A DNA stretch of 64,000 nucleotides, from assembly GCF_900114095.1 (NCBI RefSeq), contig NZ_FORV01000009.1, positions 62,001 to 126,000 of the forward strand, written 5' to 3'. How positions within the stretch are numbered: position 1 is the first letter of the stretch; each line of letters opens with the position of its first letter. The DNA is from Sphingomonas sp. NFR04 (GTDB taxonomy: Bacteria > Pseudomonadota > Alphaproteobacteria > Sphingomonadales > Sphingomonadaceae). This document shows, in pieces, positions 7,308-16,559 of the stretch. The notes beneath the pieces are model-generated. The model made no database searches, was not told the DNA's origin, and saw only the letters and a program-made list of their open reading frames with translations. Both the position numbers and the translations under genes were made by a program.

Positions 7308-10300
7308 GCGTGCGCACCGTCCTGATCGCCAATCGCGGGGCGATCGCCTGCCGGATCATCCGTACCCTCAAGAAGATGGGCATCCGCTCGGTCGCCGTCT
7401 TCTCCGATGCCGACGAGGCCTCGCGCCATGTCGCGCTCGCCGACATCGCGGTGCGGATCGGCCCCGGCCCGGCGGCGGAAAGCTATCTTGACGTCGCCCG
7501 CATCCTCGCGGCGGCGAAGGAGACCGGCGCCGACGCGATCCACCCCGGCTATGGCTTCCTCTCCGAGAACGCCGCCTTCGCCGAGGCGTGCGAGGCCGCC
7601 GGCATCGCGTTCATCGGCCCGACCCCGGACAGCATCCGCGCCTTCGGCCTCAAGCACAGCGCCCGCGCGCTCGCCGAGGCGGAGAAGGTACCCCTCGCCC
7701 CCGGCACCGGCCTGCTCGACAGCGTCGAGACGGCGCTCGAAGCGGCGGAGCGGATCGGCTATCCGGTGATGCTCAAGGCGACCGCCGGCGGCGGCGGCAT
7801 CGGCATGCGCGTCTGCACCGATGCCCAGGCAGTGCGCGATGGCTATGCCGCGGTGGCGCGGCTGGGTGCCGGCAATTTCGGCGATGCCGGGCTGTTCCTC
7901 GAACGCTTCGTGCCGCGCGCCCGCCATGTCGAAGTGCAGATCTTCGGCGACGGCCATGGCCGCGTCGTGGCGCTCGGCGAGCGCGACTGCTCGCTCCAGC
8001 GTCGCAACCAGAAGGTCATCGAAGAGGCCCCCGCCCCGCATTTGCCCGAGCGCGTCCGCGCGGCCTTGATCGAGGCGGCGGTGCGGCTGGGCCGGGCGGC
8101 GAACTATCGCTCCGCCGGCACCGTCGAGTTCCTCTACGATCCGGCGCGGGAGGACTGGTTCTTCCTCGAAGTAAATACGCGCCTTCAGGTCGAGCACGGC
8201 GTCACCGAAGAAGTGACCGGCGTCGACCTGGTCGAATGGATGGTGCGCGGGGCGGGCGGCGACTACAGCTTCCTCGATACCCCCGTCCCCGCCCCCAAGG
8301 GCTGGTCGATCCAGGCGCGGCTCTATGCCGAGGATCCGGCGGTCGATTTCCGTCCTGCCTCGGGCACGCTGACCGACGTCGCCTTTCCCGAAGGCGTCCG
8401 CATCGAGAGCTGGGTGGAGTCGGGCAGCGCGGTTTCCTCCTTCTACGATCCGATGCTCGCCAAGCTGATCGTGCACGGCGAGGACCGCGAGTCCGCCGTC
8501 GCCGCGCTCCAAACTGCGCTCGGCCGCACCCGCTTCGCCGGGATTGAGACCAATGTCCGCTGGCTGCGCGACGTGGCCCGCAGCGAGGATTTCGTCACCG
8601 GCGACGTCTCGACCCGCTCGCTGGAGACGGTGGTCCACCGCCCGCAGAGCATCGTCGTGCGCTCGGCCGGCACCGCGACCAGCGTGCAGGATTATCCCGG
8701 CCGTGTCGGCCTGTGGGACATCGGCGTGCCGCCCTCGGGCCCGATGGACGCCCGCGCCTTCCGGCTCGGCAACATGCTGCTCGGCAACGACAGCACCGCG
8801 CCCGGGCTGGAAGTGACCGCCACCGGCCCGACGCTCCAGTTCAACACCGCGACCCGCATCGTCCTGACCGGCGCCGACTTCGCCGCCACGCTCGACGACA
8901 AGCCGGTCGAGCGCAACAAGCCCATTGCCATCGCGGAAGGCCAGACCCTCGCGCTCGGCCGCGTCACCGGCGGGGGCATGCGCGGCTATATCCTGTTCGC
9001 CGGCGGGCTCGACGTGCCGAGCTATCTCGGCAGCGCCAGCACCTTCGATCTCGGCGAGTTCGGCGGTCATGGCGGACGCGTGCTGCGGGTCGGCGACACG
9101 CTGCACCTGACCGATCATGCGCCGGCGGTAATCCCCGGCCCGCGCACGGTCGCGCAGGAACCGCTCGGCCCCGACTGGACGATCCGCGTCCTCTACGGCC
9201 CCCACGGCGCCCCCGATTTCTTTGCTCCACAAGATGTCGACACGATCCTCTCCGCCGAGTGGAAAGTCCATTACAACAGCAACCGCACCGGCGTGCGGCT
9301 GGTCGGCCCCAAGCCGCACTGGGCGCGCAAGGATGGCGGCGAGGCGGGGCTCCACCCGTCGAACATCCACGACAATCCGTACGCGATCGGCGCGCTGGAT
9401 TTCACCGGCGACATGCCGATTATCCTCGGCCCCGACGGTCCCTCGCTCGGCGGCTTCGTCTGTCCGTTCGTGGTGATCGCGGCGGATTTGTGGAAGGTCG
9501 GCCAGCTTGCGCCGGGCGACCGCATCCAGTTCGAGCAGGTCAGCCTCGACGAGGCCGATGCCGCCGCACAACAGGAAGAGGCGTTGATCGAGGGCCGCGC
9601 CGCCACGGCGACCAGCCCGGCCGAGGGCGGCGGGCGCGACGCGATCCTGGTCGACCTCCCCGCCAAGGGCCGCCGCCCGCGCGTGCTGTTCCGCCGCCAG
9701 GGCGATCGCAACCTGCTGGTCGAATATGGCCCGATCACGCTCGACCTCGAGCTGCGCCTGCGCGTCCATGCCGCGACCACCGCGCTCGCCGAGCTCGCGC
9801 TGCCGGGCATTCTCGACGTCGTGCCGGGCATCCGCTCCTTCCAGGTGCATATCGACGGCATCCGCCTGAAGGAGGCGGCGCTGATCGAGCGGCTGGTACA
9901 GATCGAGGACGCACTCGGCGACCTCGAGGATTTCGTGATCCCATCGCGCATCGTCCACCTGCCGCTCAGCTGGAACGACCCCGCGATCCACGAGACGATC
10001 CAGCGCTACATGCGCGTGGTCCGCGACGACGCGCCCTGGTGCCCGGACAATATCGAGTTCATCCGCCGCGCCAATGGCCTCGCCAGCGCCGAGGAGGTCC
10101 ACCGGATCATCTTCGACGCCAGCTACCTCGTCTATGGCCTGGGCGACGTGTATCTCGGCGCGCCGGTCGCCACCCCGATCGACCCGCGCCACCGGCTGGT
10201 CACCACCAAGTACAACCCGGCCCGCACCTGGACGCCGCCCAACGTGGTCGGCATCGGCGGCGCCTATATGTGCATCTATGGCATGGAAGGCCCGGGCGGC

Positions 10301-10903
10301 TACCAGCTGTTCGGCCGCACCATCCAGGTGTGGAACACCTATCGCCAGACCGGCGCCTTCGCCGAGGGCAAGCCCTGGCTGCTCCGCTTCTTCGACCAGA
10401 TCCGCTTCTTCCCGGTCAGCCATGAAGAGCTGACCGAGTGGCGGCGCGACTTCCCGCTGGGGCGCCGCGAGATCAAGATCGAGGAAACCGAGTTCCGCCT
10501 CTCCGACTATCGCGAATTCCTGGCGGAGAATGCCCGCTCGATCGCCGCGTTCGAGAAGCAGCGCAACGCGGCGTTTGCAGCCGAGCGCGCGGACTGGGAA
10601 CGCAAGGGCGAGTTCGACCGCGTCGCCAGCCTCACCGAAAGTGCCGACGACAGCGCCGACGAAGCGGTGACGGTGCCCGAGGGCGCCGAACTGGTCGAAG
10701 CACCGTTCGGCGGCAGCGTGTGGAAGCTGCTCAAGGAAGTGGGCGACACGATCGACGCGGGCGAGACGATCGCCGTGCTGGAGGCGATGAAGATGGAGTT
10801 TCCCGTCACCAGCCCGGCAGCGGGTACGGTGGCGGCGCTCTATGTCGCCGAGCGGCAGACCGTCACCCCGGGCTCGCCAGTGCTGGCGCTGGTGCGGGCA
10901 TGA
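7304..10903 (+). CDS. Biotin-dependent guanidine/urea carboxylase
   Basis: 1199 residues in one chain. Residues 1-445 are biotin carboxylase (VLIANRGAIACRIIR, ATP-grasp loop TAGGGGIGM, EVNTRLQVEHGVTEEVTG). Residues ~450-1060 are a carboxyltransferase built from two KipA/KipI-like halves (YPGRVGLWDIGVPPSGPMD; GGYQLFGRTIQVWN). The biotinyl domain ends the chain, with biotin Lys about 1163 in LEAMKMEFP. It carboxylates an amidine or urea nitrogen using ATP and bicarbonate. The flanking DUF1989 pair, unnecessary for urea, argues for guanidine as substrate. The frame is open far upstream, but ATG 7304 overlaps the previous stop as ATGA and starts exactly at the biotin carboxylase domain. Confidence 0.94.
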   Translation: MSVRTVLIANRGAIACRIIRTLKKMGIRSVAVFSDADEASRHVALADIAVRIGPGPAAESYLDVARILAAAKETGADAIHPGYGFLSENAAFAEACEAAGIAFIGPTPDSIRAFGLKHSARALAEAEKVPLAPGTGLLDSVETALEAAERIGYPVMLKATAGGGGIGMRVCTDAQAVRDGYAAVARLGAGNFGDAGLFLERFVPRARHVEVQIFGDGHGRVVALGERDCSLQRRNQKVIEEAPAPHLPERVRAALIEAAVRLGRAANYRSAGTVEFLYDPAREDWFFLEVNTRLQVEHGVTEEVTGVDLVEWMVRGAGGDYSFLDTPVPAPKGWSIQARLYAEDPAVDFRPASGTLTDVAFPEGVRIESWVESGSAVSSFYDPMLAKLIVHGEDRESAVAALQTALGRTRFAGIETNVRWLRDVARSEDFVTGDVSTRSLETVVHRPQSIVVRSAGTATSVQDYPGRVGLWDIGVPPSGPMDARAFRLGNMLLGNDSTAPGLEVTATGPTLQFNTATRIVLTGADFAATLDDKPVERNKPIAIAEGQTLALGRVTGGGMRGYILFAGGLDVPSYLGSASTFDLGEFGGHGGRVLRVGDTLHLTDHAPAVIPGPRTVAQEPLGPDWTIRVLYGPHGAPDFFAPQDVDTILSAEWKVHYNSNRTGVRLVGPKPHWARKDGGEAGLHPSNIHDNPYAIGALDFTGDMPIILGPDGPSLGGFVCPFVVIAADLWKVGQLAPGDRIQFEQVSLDEADAAAQQEEALIEGRAATATSPAEGGGRDAILVDLPAKGRRPRVLFRRQGDRNLLVEYGPITLDLELRLRVHAATTALAELALPGILDVVPGIRSFQVHIDGIRLKEAALIERLVQIEDALGDLEDFVIPSRIVHLPLSWNDPAIHETIQRYMRVVRDDAPWCPDNIEFIRRANGLASAEEVHRIIFDASYLVYGLGDVYLGAPVATPIDPRHRLVTTKYNPARTWTPPNVVGIGGAYMCIYGMEGPGGYQLFGRTIQVWNTYRQTGAFAEGKPWLLRFFDQIRFFPVSHEELTEWRRDFPLGRREIKIEETEFRLSDYREFLAENARSIAAFEKQRNAAFAAERADWERKGEFDRVASLTESADDSADEAVTVPEGAELVEAPFGGSVWKLLKEVGDTIDAGETIAVLEAMKMEFPVTSPAAGTVAALYVAERQTVTPGSPVLALVRA

Positions 10904-12654
10904 CGGCGCTCGACCGGCTCTCGGTCGCCGGCATTGCCGCCGAGGTGCAGGCGGGCAAACGTAGTGCGGTCGCGGTAATCGAGGACGTGCTGGCGCGGCT
11001 CGATGCCTATGATGCGATCCAGCCGGCGGTGTGGATCTCGCGCTTCGAGCCCGATGCGCTCCGCGCCGCCGCCGCTGCGGTGGATGCCCGGATCGCCGCC
11101 GGTGAGACGCTGCCGCTCGCCGGTGTGCCCTTCGCGGTGAAGGACAATATTGATCTGGCCGGCCTTGCCACCACCGCCGCCTGCCCGGCCTTCGCCTATC
11201 AGCCCGAACAGTCGGCAACCGTGGTGGCGAAGCTGGTGGCTGCCGGGGCGATCCCGGTCGGCAAGGCCAATCTCGACCAGTTCGCCACCGGGCTCAACGG
11301 CACCCGCAGCCCGTACGGCATCCCGCGCAACGCGTATAACCGCGCGTGGGTGAGCGGCGGGTCGAGCTCGGGGTCGGCCGTGGCGGTCGCCGCCGGGCTG
11401 GTCGCCTTCGCGCTGGGCACCGACACCGCAGGCTCGGGCCGCGTGCCCGCCGCGTTCAATCATCTCGTCGGCCTCAAGCCGAGCAAGGGTCGCTGGAGCA
11501 GCTCGGGGCTCGTCCCCGCCTGCCGCACGCTCGACTGCATCACGGTGTTCGCGGGCAGCACCGAAGATGCGGCGCTGGTCGACACCATCGCCGCCGGCTT
11601 CGACGCGACGGATTCGCTCTCCCGCGACCTGCCGGACGTGCCACGCGCCCGCCGCCGCATCGGCGTGCCCCGCGCCGAGCAATGCCGCTGGTTCGGCGAT
11701 ATCGAATCCGAGTTCCTGTACCACCAGGCGCTCGCCGGCCTCGATGCCGAACTGGTCGAGATCGACCTCGCCCCCCTCGATGAAGCCGCCCGCCTGCTCT
11801 ATGACGGCCCCTGGGTCGCCGAGCGTACGGCGGCGCTGCAGGGGCTGCTGCTCGACGACCCCGACGCGATCCACCCGGTAGTGCGCGAGATCGTCGACGG
11901 CGGCTTCGGCTACAGCGCGATCGACGCGTTCAACGGCGCCTATCGCCTCGCCGAACTCGCCCGGATGGCGGAGGCGATGTGGGAACAAGTCGATCTGCTC
12001 GCCCTGCCCACCGCGCCGACCAGCTACCGCGTCGCGGAGATGGTCGCCGAGCCGATCAGGCTCAACGCGAGCCTCGGCGCCTACACCAATTTCGTGAACC
12101 TGCTCGACATGGCCGCCATCGCGGTCCCCACCGGCAGCTACGCCAGCGGCGTCGGCTTCGGCGTGACGCTGATGGGCCCGGCGGGCACCGATCGCGCGCT
12201 GCTCGACGCGGCGAACGCATTTTTCCCCGCGCCGGCATCCCCGCCGCCGCTGGACCTGGAGGGACGGATGGAAACGGTGAAGCTCGCGGTCGTAGGCGCC
12301 CATCTCAAAGGCATGCCGCTCCACTGGCAGCTGACCTCGCGCGAGGCCAAGTTCGTCGAGGCGACCACGACGGCGCCGACCTACAAGCTCTACGCCATGG
12401 CCGAGAGCGTGCCGCCCAAGCCCGCGCTGGTCCATAGCGAGGATGGCGCCGCAATCGCGCTGGAAGTGTACGAGCTCGACATGGCCGCGTTCGGCAGCTT
12501 CGTGGCGGAAGTACCGCCGCCGCTCGCGATCGGCACGGTGACGCTGGCGGACGGCAGCATGGTCAAGGGCTTCGTCGCCGAACCGCGCGCGATGGCCGGC
12601 GCCGAGGACATCACCGAACTCGGCGGCTGGCGGGCGTATATCGCGCGGGGCTGA
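10900..12654 (+). CDS. atzF: Allophanate hydrolase
   Basis: 584 residues. Residues 1-~455 are an amidase-signature domain with the Ser-cisSer-Lys triad placed at Lys81 (FAVKDNIDLAG), Ser155 (GGSSSGSA) and Ser179 (GTDTAGSGR), the spacing of AtzF. Residues ~460-584 are the small C-terminal domain of allophanate hydrolases (VKLAVVGAHLKGMPLHWQL; EDITELGGWRAYI), which in full-length enzymes decarboxylates the N-carboxycarbamate intermediate. It converts allophanate to two ammonia and two CO2, the last step of the pathway. ATG 10900 overlaps the carboxylase stop as ATGA. Only 6 bp separate its stop from a convergent gene. Confidence 0.94.
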   Translation: MTALDRLSVAGIAAEVQAGKRSAVAVIEDVLARLDAYDAIQPAVWISRFEPDALRAAAAAVDARIAAGETLPLAGVPFAVKDNIDLAGLATTAACPAFAYQPEQSATVVAKLVAAGAIPVGKANLDQFATGLNGTRSPYGIPRNAYNRAWVSGGSSSGSAVAVAAGLVAFALGTDTAGSGRVPAAFNHLVGLKPSKGRWSSSGLVPACRTLDCITVFAGSTEDAALVDTIAAGFDATDSLSRDLPDVPRARRRIGVPRAEQCRWFGDIESEFLYHQALAGLDAELVEIDLAPLDEAARLLYDGPWVAERTAALQGLLLDDPDAIHPVVREIVDGGFGYSAIDAFNGAYRLAELARMAEAMWEQVDLLALPTAPTSYRVAEMVAEPIRLNASLGAYTNFVNLLDMAAIAVPTGSYASGVGFGVTLMGPAGTDRALLDAANAFFPAPASPPPLDLEGRMETVKLAVVGAHLKGMPLHWQLTSREAKFVEATTTAPTYKLYAMAESVPPKPALVHSEDGAAIALEVYELDMAAFGSFVAEVPPPLAIGTVTLADGSMVKGFVAEPRAMAGAEDITELGGWRAYIARG

Positions 12655-12660
12655 GCCGGC

Positions 12661-13566
12661 TCAATCGTTTGGGCGGGCCGGCACCGGATACACGATGAAG
12701 TCCGCGTGCCGATCGATCGTCGGCACCGGTCCGGCCTTCGCCACTGCCGCACGCAGTTTCTCGATCTTGGAGGGCGCCAGCGCAAGCCCATGCTCGTCGG
12801 CATGCACCGGCGCCTCCATCGGATAGTCCTTCCCCGGCATGGTCGTCATCTCGATATGTGCGCCGAGCAGCGCGCGGATCGGGTGCGTCCTGGCGAAGGC
12901 CGCCAGCCGCTCGGCACTCGCGCGGAAATCGTCGAAATGGTTCAGCGGCACGTAGAGCCGCCCCGGATAGAGCATGTCGCCCGAGAACAGCAGTCGCGTT
13001 CGCGCATCATAGACCATGATGTGCGCCGGCTGGTGCCCCGGCGTCGCCAGCACGTCGAGCGTCCGCCCGCCCAGATCGAAGTGCGCCACGTCGCGCGGCC
13101 AGTCGGTGAAGTGGAAGAAGGCGGCGACCTCGGTCGGCTTCAACCCGACCACATCGGTATCGGGCCGATTGCGGAACTCGTCATCGCCCGCATGATGGTC
13201 GCCATGGCTGTGCGAATGCGCGACGACCAGCCGTATCGCCCGGCCGCCATGCTTGGCCTGCCACGCAGCAACCAGCCGGTCCACGGTCGGCCGGATCTTC
13301 AGCCCGCCCGCGCCGGTATCAAGCAGCAGCACTCGCTCGCGCCCGAAGATCAGGTACAGGAACGGCGCCTCGAAATTGGTCTTCACCGATTGGCGGATCA
13401 CGAAAGTGTCGCCGTCGATCGCCTGCACCTGCGTCTCCGGCTCGCTCGCCGCCGTGCCGTTGATCCAGGGCGCGAAGGCCGGCGGCTTGGGGTTCGCCGC
13501 GCCGAGCAGCAGGAAGGCGCCCAGGCCGAGCGAAAAGCGGTGTCGAAAGCGTGTCATACGTCGCAT
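12661..13566 (-). CDS. Secreted metallo-beta-lactamase-fold hydrolase
   Basis: About 301 residues. The N-terminus (MTRFRHRFSLGLGAFLLLGA) is a signal peptide, so the enzyme is probably periplasmic. The zinc motif HSHSHGDHH (HxHxDH type) is followed by further ligands in ATPGHQPAHIMV and LFSGDMLYPG, and a late His in LGAHIEM. The overall pattern resembles subclass-B3-like or glyoxalase-type MBL proteins. The substrate is unknown, and beta-lactamase activity cannot be assumed. In-frame starts lie at 13593, 13566 and 13557. I chose 13566 because the longer form puts charged residues before the signal peptide. It converges on allophanate hydrolase with 6 bp between stops. Confidence 0.85.
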   Translation of the reverse strand: MRRMTRFRHRFSLGLGAFLLLGAANPKPPAFAPWINGTAASEPETQVQAIDGDTFVIRQSVKTNFEAPFLYLIFGRERVLLLDTGAGGLKIRPTVDRLVAAWQAKHGGRAIRLVVAHSHSHGDHHAGDDEFRNRPDTDVVGLKPTEVAAFFHFTDWPRDVAHFDLGGRTLDVLATPGHQPAHIMVYDARTRLLFSGDMLYPGRLYVPLNHFDDFRASAERLAAFARTHPIRALLGAHIEMTTMPGKDYPMEAPVHADEHGLALAPSKIEKLRAAVAKAGPVPTIDRHADFIVYPVPARPND

Positions 13567-13693
13567 GCTGGGCCACCCATCGGCACCCGACAAGCCGCGA
13601 AATCCCCCGCTACGTCAAACGACTTACGGCGCGCTGCGCCCGTTTCGGCCATCTTCTCCTTATCGGAATCACGGGCGAGGACCGGGCGCGATC

Positions 13694-14638
13694 ATGGATG
13701 CAGCTGTACCGACCAACTTCGAACCGACGGGCGTGCAGGGCGGCCCGGTAAAGCGCTTCATCTTCACCCATTTTCAGCCGGCCGTGCTGGTGGCGATGAT
13801 CCTGTTCTGGACCTTCGCGCCGGACTCGATCGCCAAGGCCTCAGTGGCGGTGGGCATCGGCATCGTCTTCAAGCTGTGCCTGCTCGGCATGGAGCGGATC
13901 AGCGAGCGCCACCGCCACTGGCGCCTGACCTGGAAGGAGCTCGCCAGCGACCTCTTCTACGTGGGCATGAGCTACACGCTGATCAAATATGCCGGCAAGC
14001 ATTTCGGCGACGACGCGATCATCGACGCGATCAAGCATTACTTCCACTTCAAGACCGCCTGGGCGGGGCAGATCCCGATCCTGTTCCAGGCGCTCGCCAT
14101 CCTGCTGATCTTCGATTTCTGCCAATATTGGATGCATCGCGGCATGCACAACTGGGCACCCTTGTGGCTCACCCATGCGCCGCACCACCACATCACCCAG
14201 CTCAACGCGCTGAAGGGCTCCGTCGGCAATCCGATCGAGCTGTTCCTGATCGGCCTGAGCCTGGGCGGCTTCTTCGACTTCCTGCCGCGCGCCGCCCTGC
14301 TCGCCGGCGGCATCGGCATGGCGATCGGTGCCTATACCCACGCCAATATCCGCTTCAACACGCCGCGCTGGTGGTCCTTCCTGTTCAACACGGTCGAGCA
14401 TCACAGCCTGCACCACTCGCCCGATTACGACAGCAGCCGCACCAACTACGCCAACACCTTCATCTTCATCGATCGCATCTTCGGCACCTGCCGCGATTCC
14501 GAAGCCGCCCATGTCGGGCTCGACGATTGCCGCCGGCTGGGGATCAAGGAGCAAATGATCTACCCGTTCCGGCCGGTGGTACGCTGGGTGAAGCAGCTGC
14601 GCGCGCCGCGCCTGCCCGAAGCGGTGGCGGCCGAATGA
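13694..14638 (+). CDS. Fatty acid hydroxylase / sterol desaturase family membrane protein
   Basis: 314 residues with several membrane segments (VLVAMILFWTFAP, IPILFQALAILLIFDF, LLAGGIGMAIGAY). The di-iron histidine clusters of the superfamily are present: HRGMH, HAPHHH and HHSLHH, with an additional His near NTVEHH. It should hydroxylate or desaturate a lipid substrate in the inner membrane using O2. The frame is open upstream, but the ATG at 13694 starts the natural polypeptide. The stop overlaps the next ATG as ATGA, so it forms a two-gene unit with a small membrane protein of unknown role. Confidence 0.9.
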   Translation: MDAAVPTNFEPTGVQGGPVKRFIFTHFQPAVLVAMILFWTFAPDSIAKASVAVGIGIVFKLCLLGMERISERHRHWRLTWKELASDLFYVGMSYTLIKYAGKHFGDDAIIDAIKHYFHFKTAWAGQIPILFQALAILLIFDFCQYWMHRGMHNWAPLWLTHAPHHHITQLNALKGSVGNPIELFLIGLSLGGFFDFLPRAALLAGGIGMAIGAYTHANIRFNTPRWWSFLFNTVEHHSLHHSPDYDSSRTNYANTFIFIDRIFGTCRDSEAAHVGLDDCRRLGIKEQMIYPFRPVVRWVKQLRAPRLPEAVAAE

Positions 14639-15096
14639 GCTGGCTGCGCGCGATCGACTGGATCTGGCACGTTCGCGGCACCCTGTCGCTCCCCGCTCGT
14701 CCGACCTCGTTCACCGCGCTGGAGCCCGTGTTCGAGGAGCGCGGCACCACGCTGGAGCGAGTCCCGGATACGCTGGTGTTCCATAAGGACAACCCGGACT
14801 CGCAGGACAGGCTCGCCTCGTTCGAGCACGGCACGCTGGAGTTGGTCGAGACCGAGCAGGGTCCGGCGCTGCGCTACGACCTGACCAGCCATCCCCTGCT
14901 CTGGTGCTTCATCGCTCCCGCGCCGTTCGCCGCATTGGCCTTTGCCGCCCAGCCGATGCGCATCCCCGGCTATGTCTTCGCCGGCATCTTCGCGGCGCTG
15001 TACCTTGCCGGCCGCGTCATCGAGCAACGCAACGCGCACAAGCTGTTCCGCGAACGCCTGCTCGGGACCGACACCGCCGGAGCGGTGCCGGCCTGA
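14635..15096 (+). CDS. Small membrane protein of unknown function
   Basis: 153 residues that I do not recognise. The first ~90 residues are soluble and compact (WLRAIDWIWHVRGTLSLP, then VFHKDNPDSQDRLASFEHGTLEL). Two hydrophobic segments follow (LLWCFIAPAPFAALAFA, YVFAGIFAALYLAG), and the C-terminus is basic. It is translationally coupled to the hydroxylase gene (ATGA) and so may assist or modify that enzyme. The stop is 9 bp from a convergent gene. Confidence 0.8.
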   Translation: MSWLRAIDWIWHVRGTLSLPARPTSFTALEPVFEERGTTLERVPDTLVFHKDNPDSQDRLASFEHGTLELVETEQGPALRYDLTSHPLLWCFIAPAPFAALAFAAQPMRIPGYVFAGIFAALYLAGRVIEQRNAHKLFRERLLGTDTAGAVPA

Positions 15097-15105
15097 CGAG
15101 GCGCT

Positions 15106-16551
15106 TCAGGGCCGCTGGAACGTCCAGCGCCCTGCGTCGCTCGCGGGATCGAACGGCATCAGCGCCGGCGTGCTCCGCCCGATCGCGACCAGCGCCTTGG
15201 GATGCTTGGCATCGGCCTGCGCCTTGGGCTGGATGCGGTAGCTGCCGTCGGTCAGCTGGTCGATCCGCCAGAGCTGCTCGGCCGCGCCGGTGAAGGCGGG
15301 CACCGCCTGCACGCTGCCTTCGGGCCCCACCGCCAGCGCCCGATCGGTACCCGCGATCAGGATCTTGTAATAGGGCGCGCCAAACGCCCCGCCCGCGCCT
15401 TCCGCCGGCGCGATCGTCCAGAGCTGGTGCGCGCGCATCATGTAATCGCCCAGGTCCACCTCGATCGCGCCTTCGGGCCAGCTGACCCGGTTCTCGGCGA
15501 GCGTCTGGTTCGGGATGGGCCCGGTCGGGTCGCCGGGCTTGGCGAAGAAGCTGCGGCGGGCGTCGAACGGCATGCGGACGAAGTCGACCGCCAGCTCCAG
15601 CGCCCCGCCGCCGCGCTCGGACTGGATCTCGTACGTGCCGGCGGGGAGGTTCTCGCCCGCGACTGGCCAGCCATCCTTCCACAGCAGCGGCATTATGCCG
15701 AGCACGCTGCGCCCGCCGCGATCGAGATCGGACTCATAGTGCATCGAGAATTTCTCGACGCCGTCGCCGAGATCGAGCAGCCCGAAATGCCCAGGCCCGT
15801 ACTGCCGCCCGCGCCCCGTCACGACCAGCTTGCCGCCGCCCTTGAGCAGCGGCACGCCCATATTGTCGACGAAAGGCCCGGTCGGGCTGCGCGACCGGCC
15901 AACGCGGATATTGTACGAGGAGTTGGGCCCGTCGCAGCAGGTGCCATGCGTGCCGAGCAGATAATACCAGCCGTCGCGGTGCATCAGCGCGGTGGCTTCC
16001 ATGTCGATCGCGACGTCGACCGGCTGGCTGCCCGGCATCTTGTCGCCGGTCTTCGGATCCAGCTCGAGCATGCGGATATAGCCATAATAGGTGCCGTAGC
16101 TCAGCCACAGCCGCCCTTCCGCCAGCAGGAAGGCGGGGTCGATCGCGTCGGCCGGCTCCAGCCCGTTGGTCGAGGCGACGATGCCGACATCGTGGAAGCC
16201 GAAATCGGGCGACTTGGGGTCGAGCGACCTGGTCCACATCACCTTGACGTTGCTGGCATGGCCGCCGTTCATGCCGCCGCCGCCCACCGCATAGGCGACG
16301 TAGAAGCGGTCGCCGATCTTGATCACGTCGGGCGCGACGCCGCCGCCTGGCCGCTCGCCGCCGCTGGCCCACGTCCAGCCATCCTCGGAGACCAGCCCGC
16401 CGCCGCGCGTGCCGAAGGTCCACCAGCGGCCGTCCGAATAGGTGATCGTCGAGGGATCGTGGATGAACGGCTCGCCCGCGAGCTGGGCGGAAGCGGCCTG
16501 GGGCTGGGCGAGCAGGAACAGCGCAGCGAGCGAAGGGCTTGCAAACTTCAT
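15106..16551 (-). CDS. Secreted glycoside hydrolase family 43 enzyme with beta-trefoil-like tail
   Basis: 481 residues with a signal peptide cut near AQAASAQ. The five-bladed-propeller triad of GH43 is visible: Asp32 (base, FIHDPS), Asp138 (DAIDPAF) and Glu185 (DMEATALM). A CC pair occurs near THGTCCDGPN. Residues ~330-481 contain QLWTIAP and EQLWRIDQL repeats typical of ricin-like beta-trefoil carbohydrate binding. Arabinan or arabinoxylan oligosaccharides are likely substrates (family knowledge). A GTG at 16563 is possible, but ATG 16551 is preferred: AGGA lies five bases before it and overlaps the stop of the upstream gene. Confidence 0.9.
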   Translation of the reverse strand: MKFASPSLAALFLLAQPQAASAQLAGEPFIHDPSTITYSDGRWWTFGTRGGGLVSEDGWTWASGGERPGGGVAPDVIKIGDRFYVAYAVGGGGMNGGHASNVKVMWTRSLDPKSPDFGFHDVGIVASTNGLEPADAIDPAFLLAEGRLWLSYGTYYGYIRMLELDPKTGDKMPGSQPVDVAIDMEATALMHRDGWYYLLGTHGTCCDGPNSSYNIRVGRSRSPTGPFVDNMGVPLLKGGGKLVVTGRGRQYGPGHFGLLDLGDGVEKFSMHYESDLDRGGRSVLGIMPLLWKDGWPVAGENLPAGTYEIQSERGGGALELAVDFVRMPFDARRSFFAKPGDPTGPIPNQTLAENRVSWPEGAIEVDLGDYMMRAHQLWTIAPAEGAGGAFGAPYYKILIAGTDRALAVGPEGSVQAVPAFTGAAEQLWRIDQLTDGSYRIQPKAQADAKHPKALVAIGRSTPALMPFDPASDAGRWTFQRP

Positions 16552-16559
16552 GGCGTTCC

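Noticed and set aside
7016..11218. A 1400-codon open frame antisense to the carboxylase gene
   Set aside because: Composition is the usual GC-rich antisense shadow with no recognisable domain; the opposite strand encodes an intact biotin carboxylase, carboxyltransferase and biotinyl domain.
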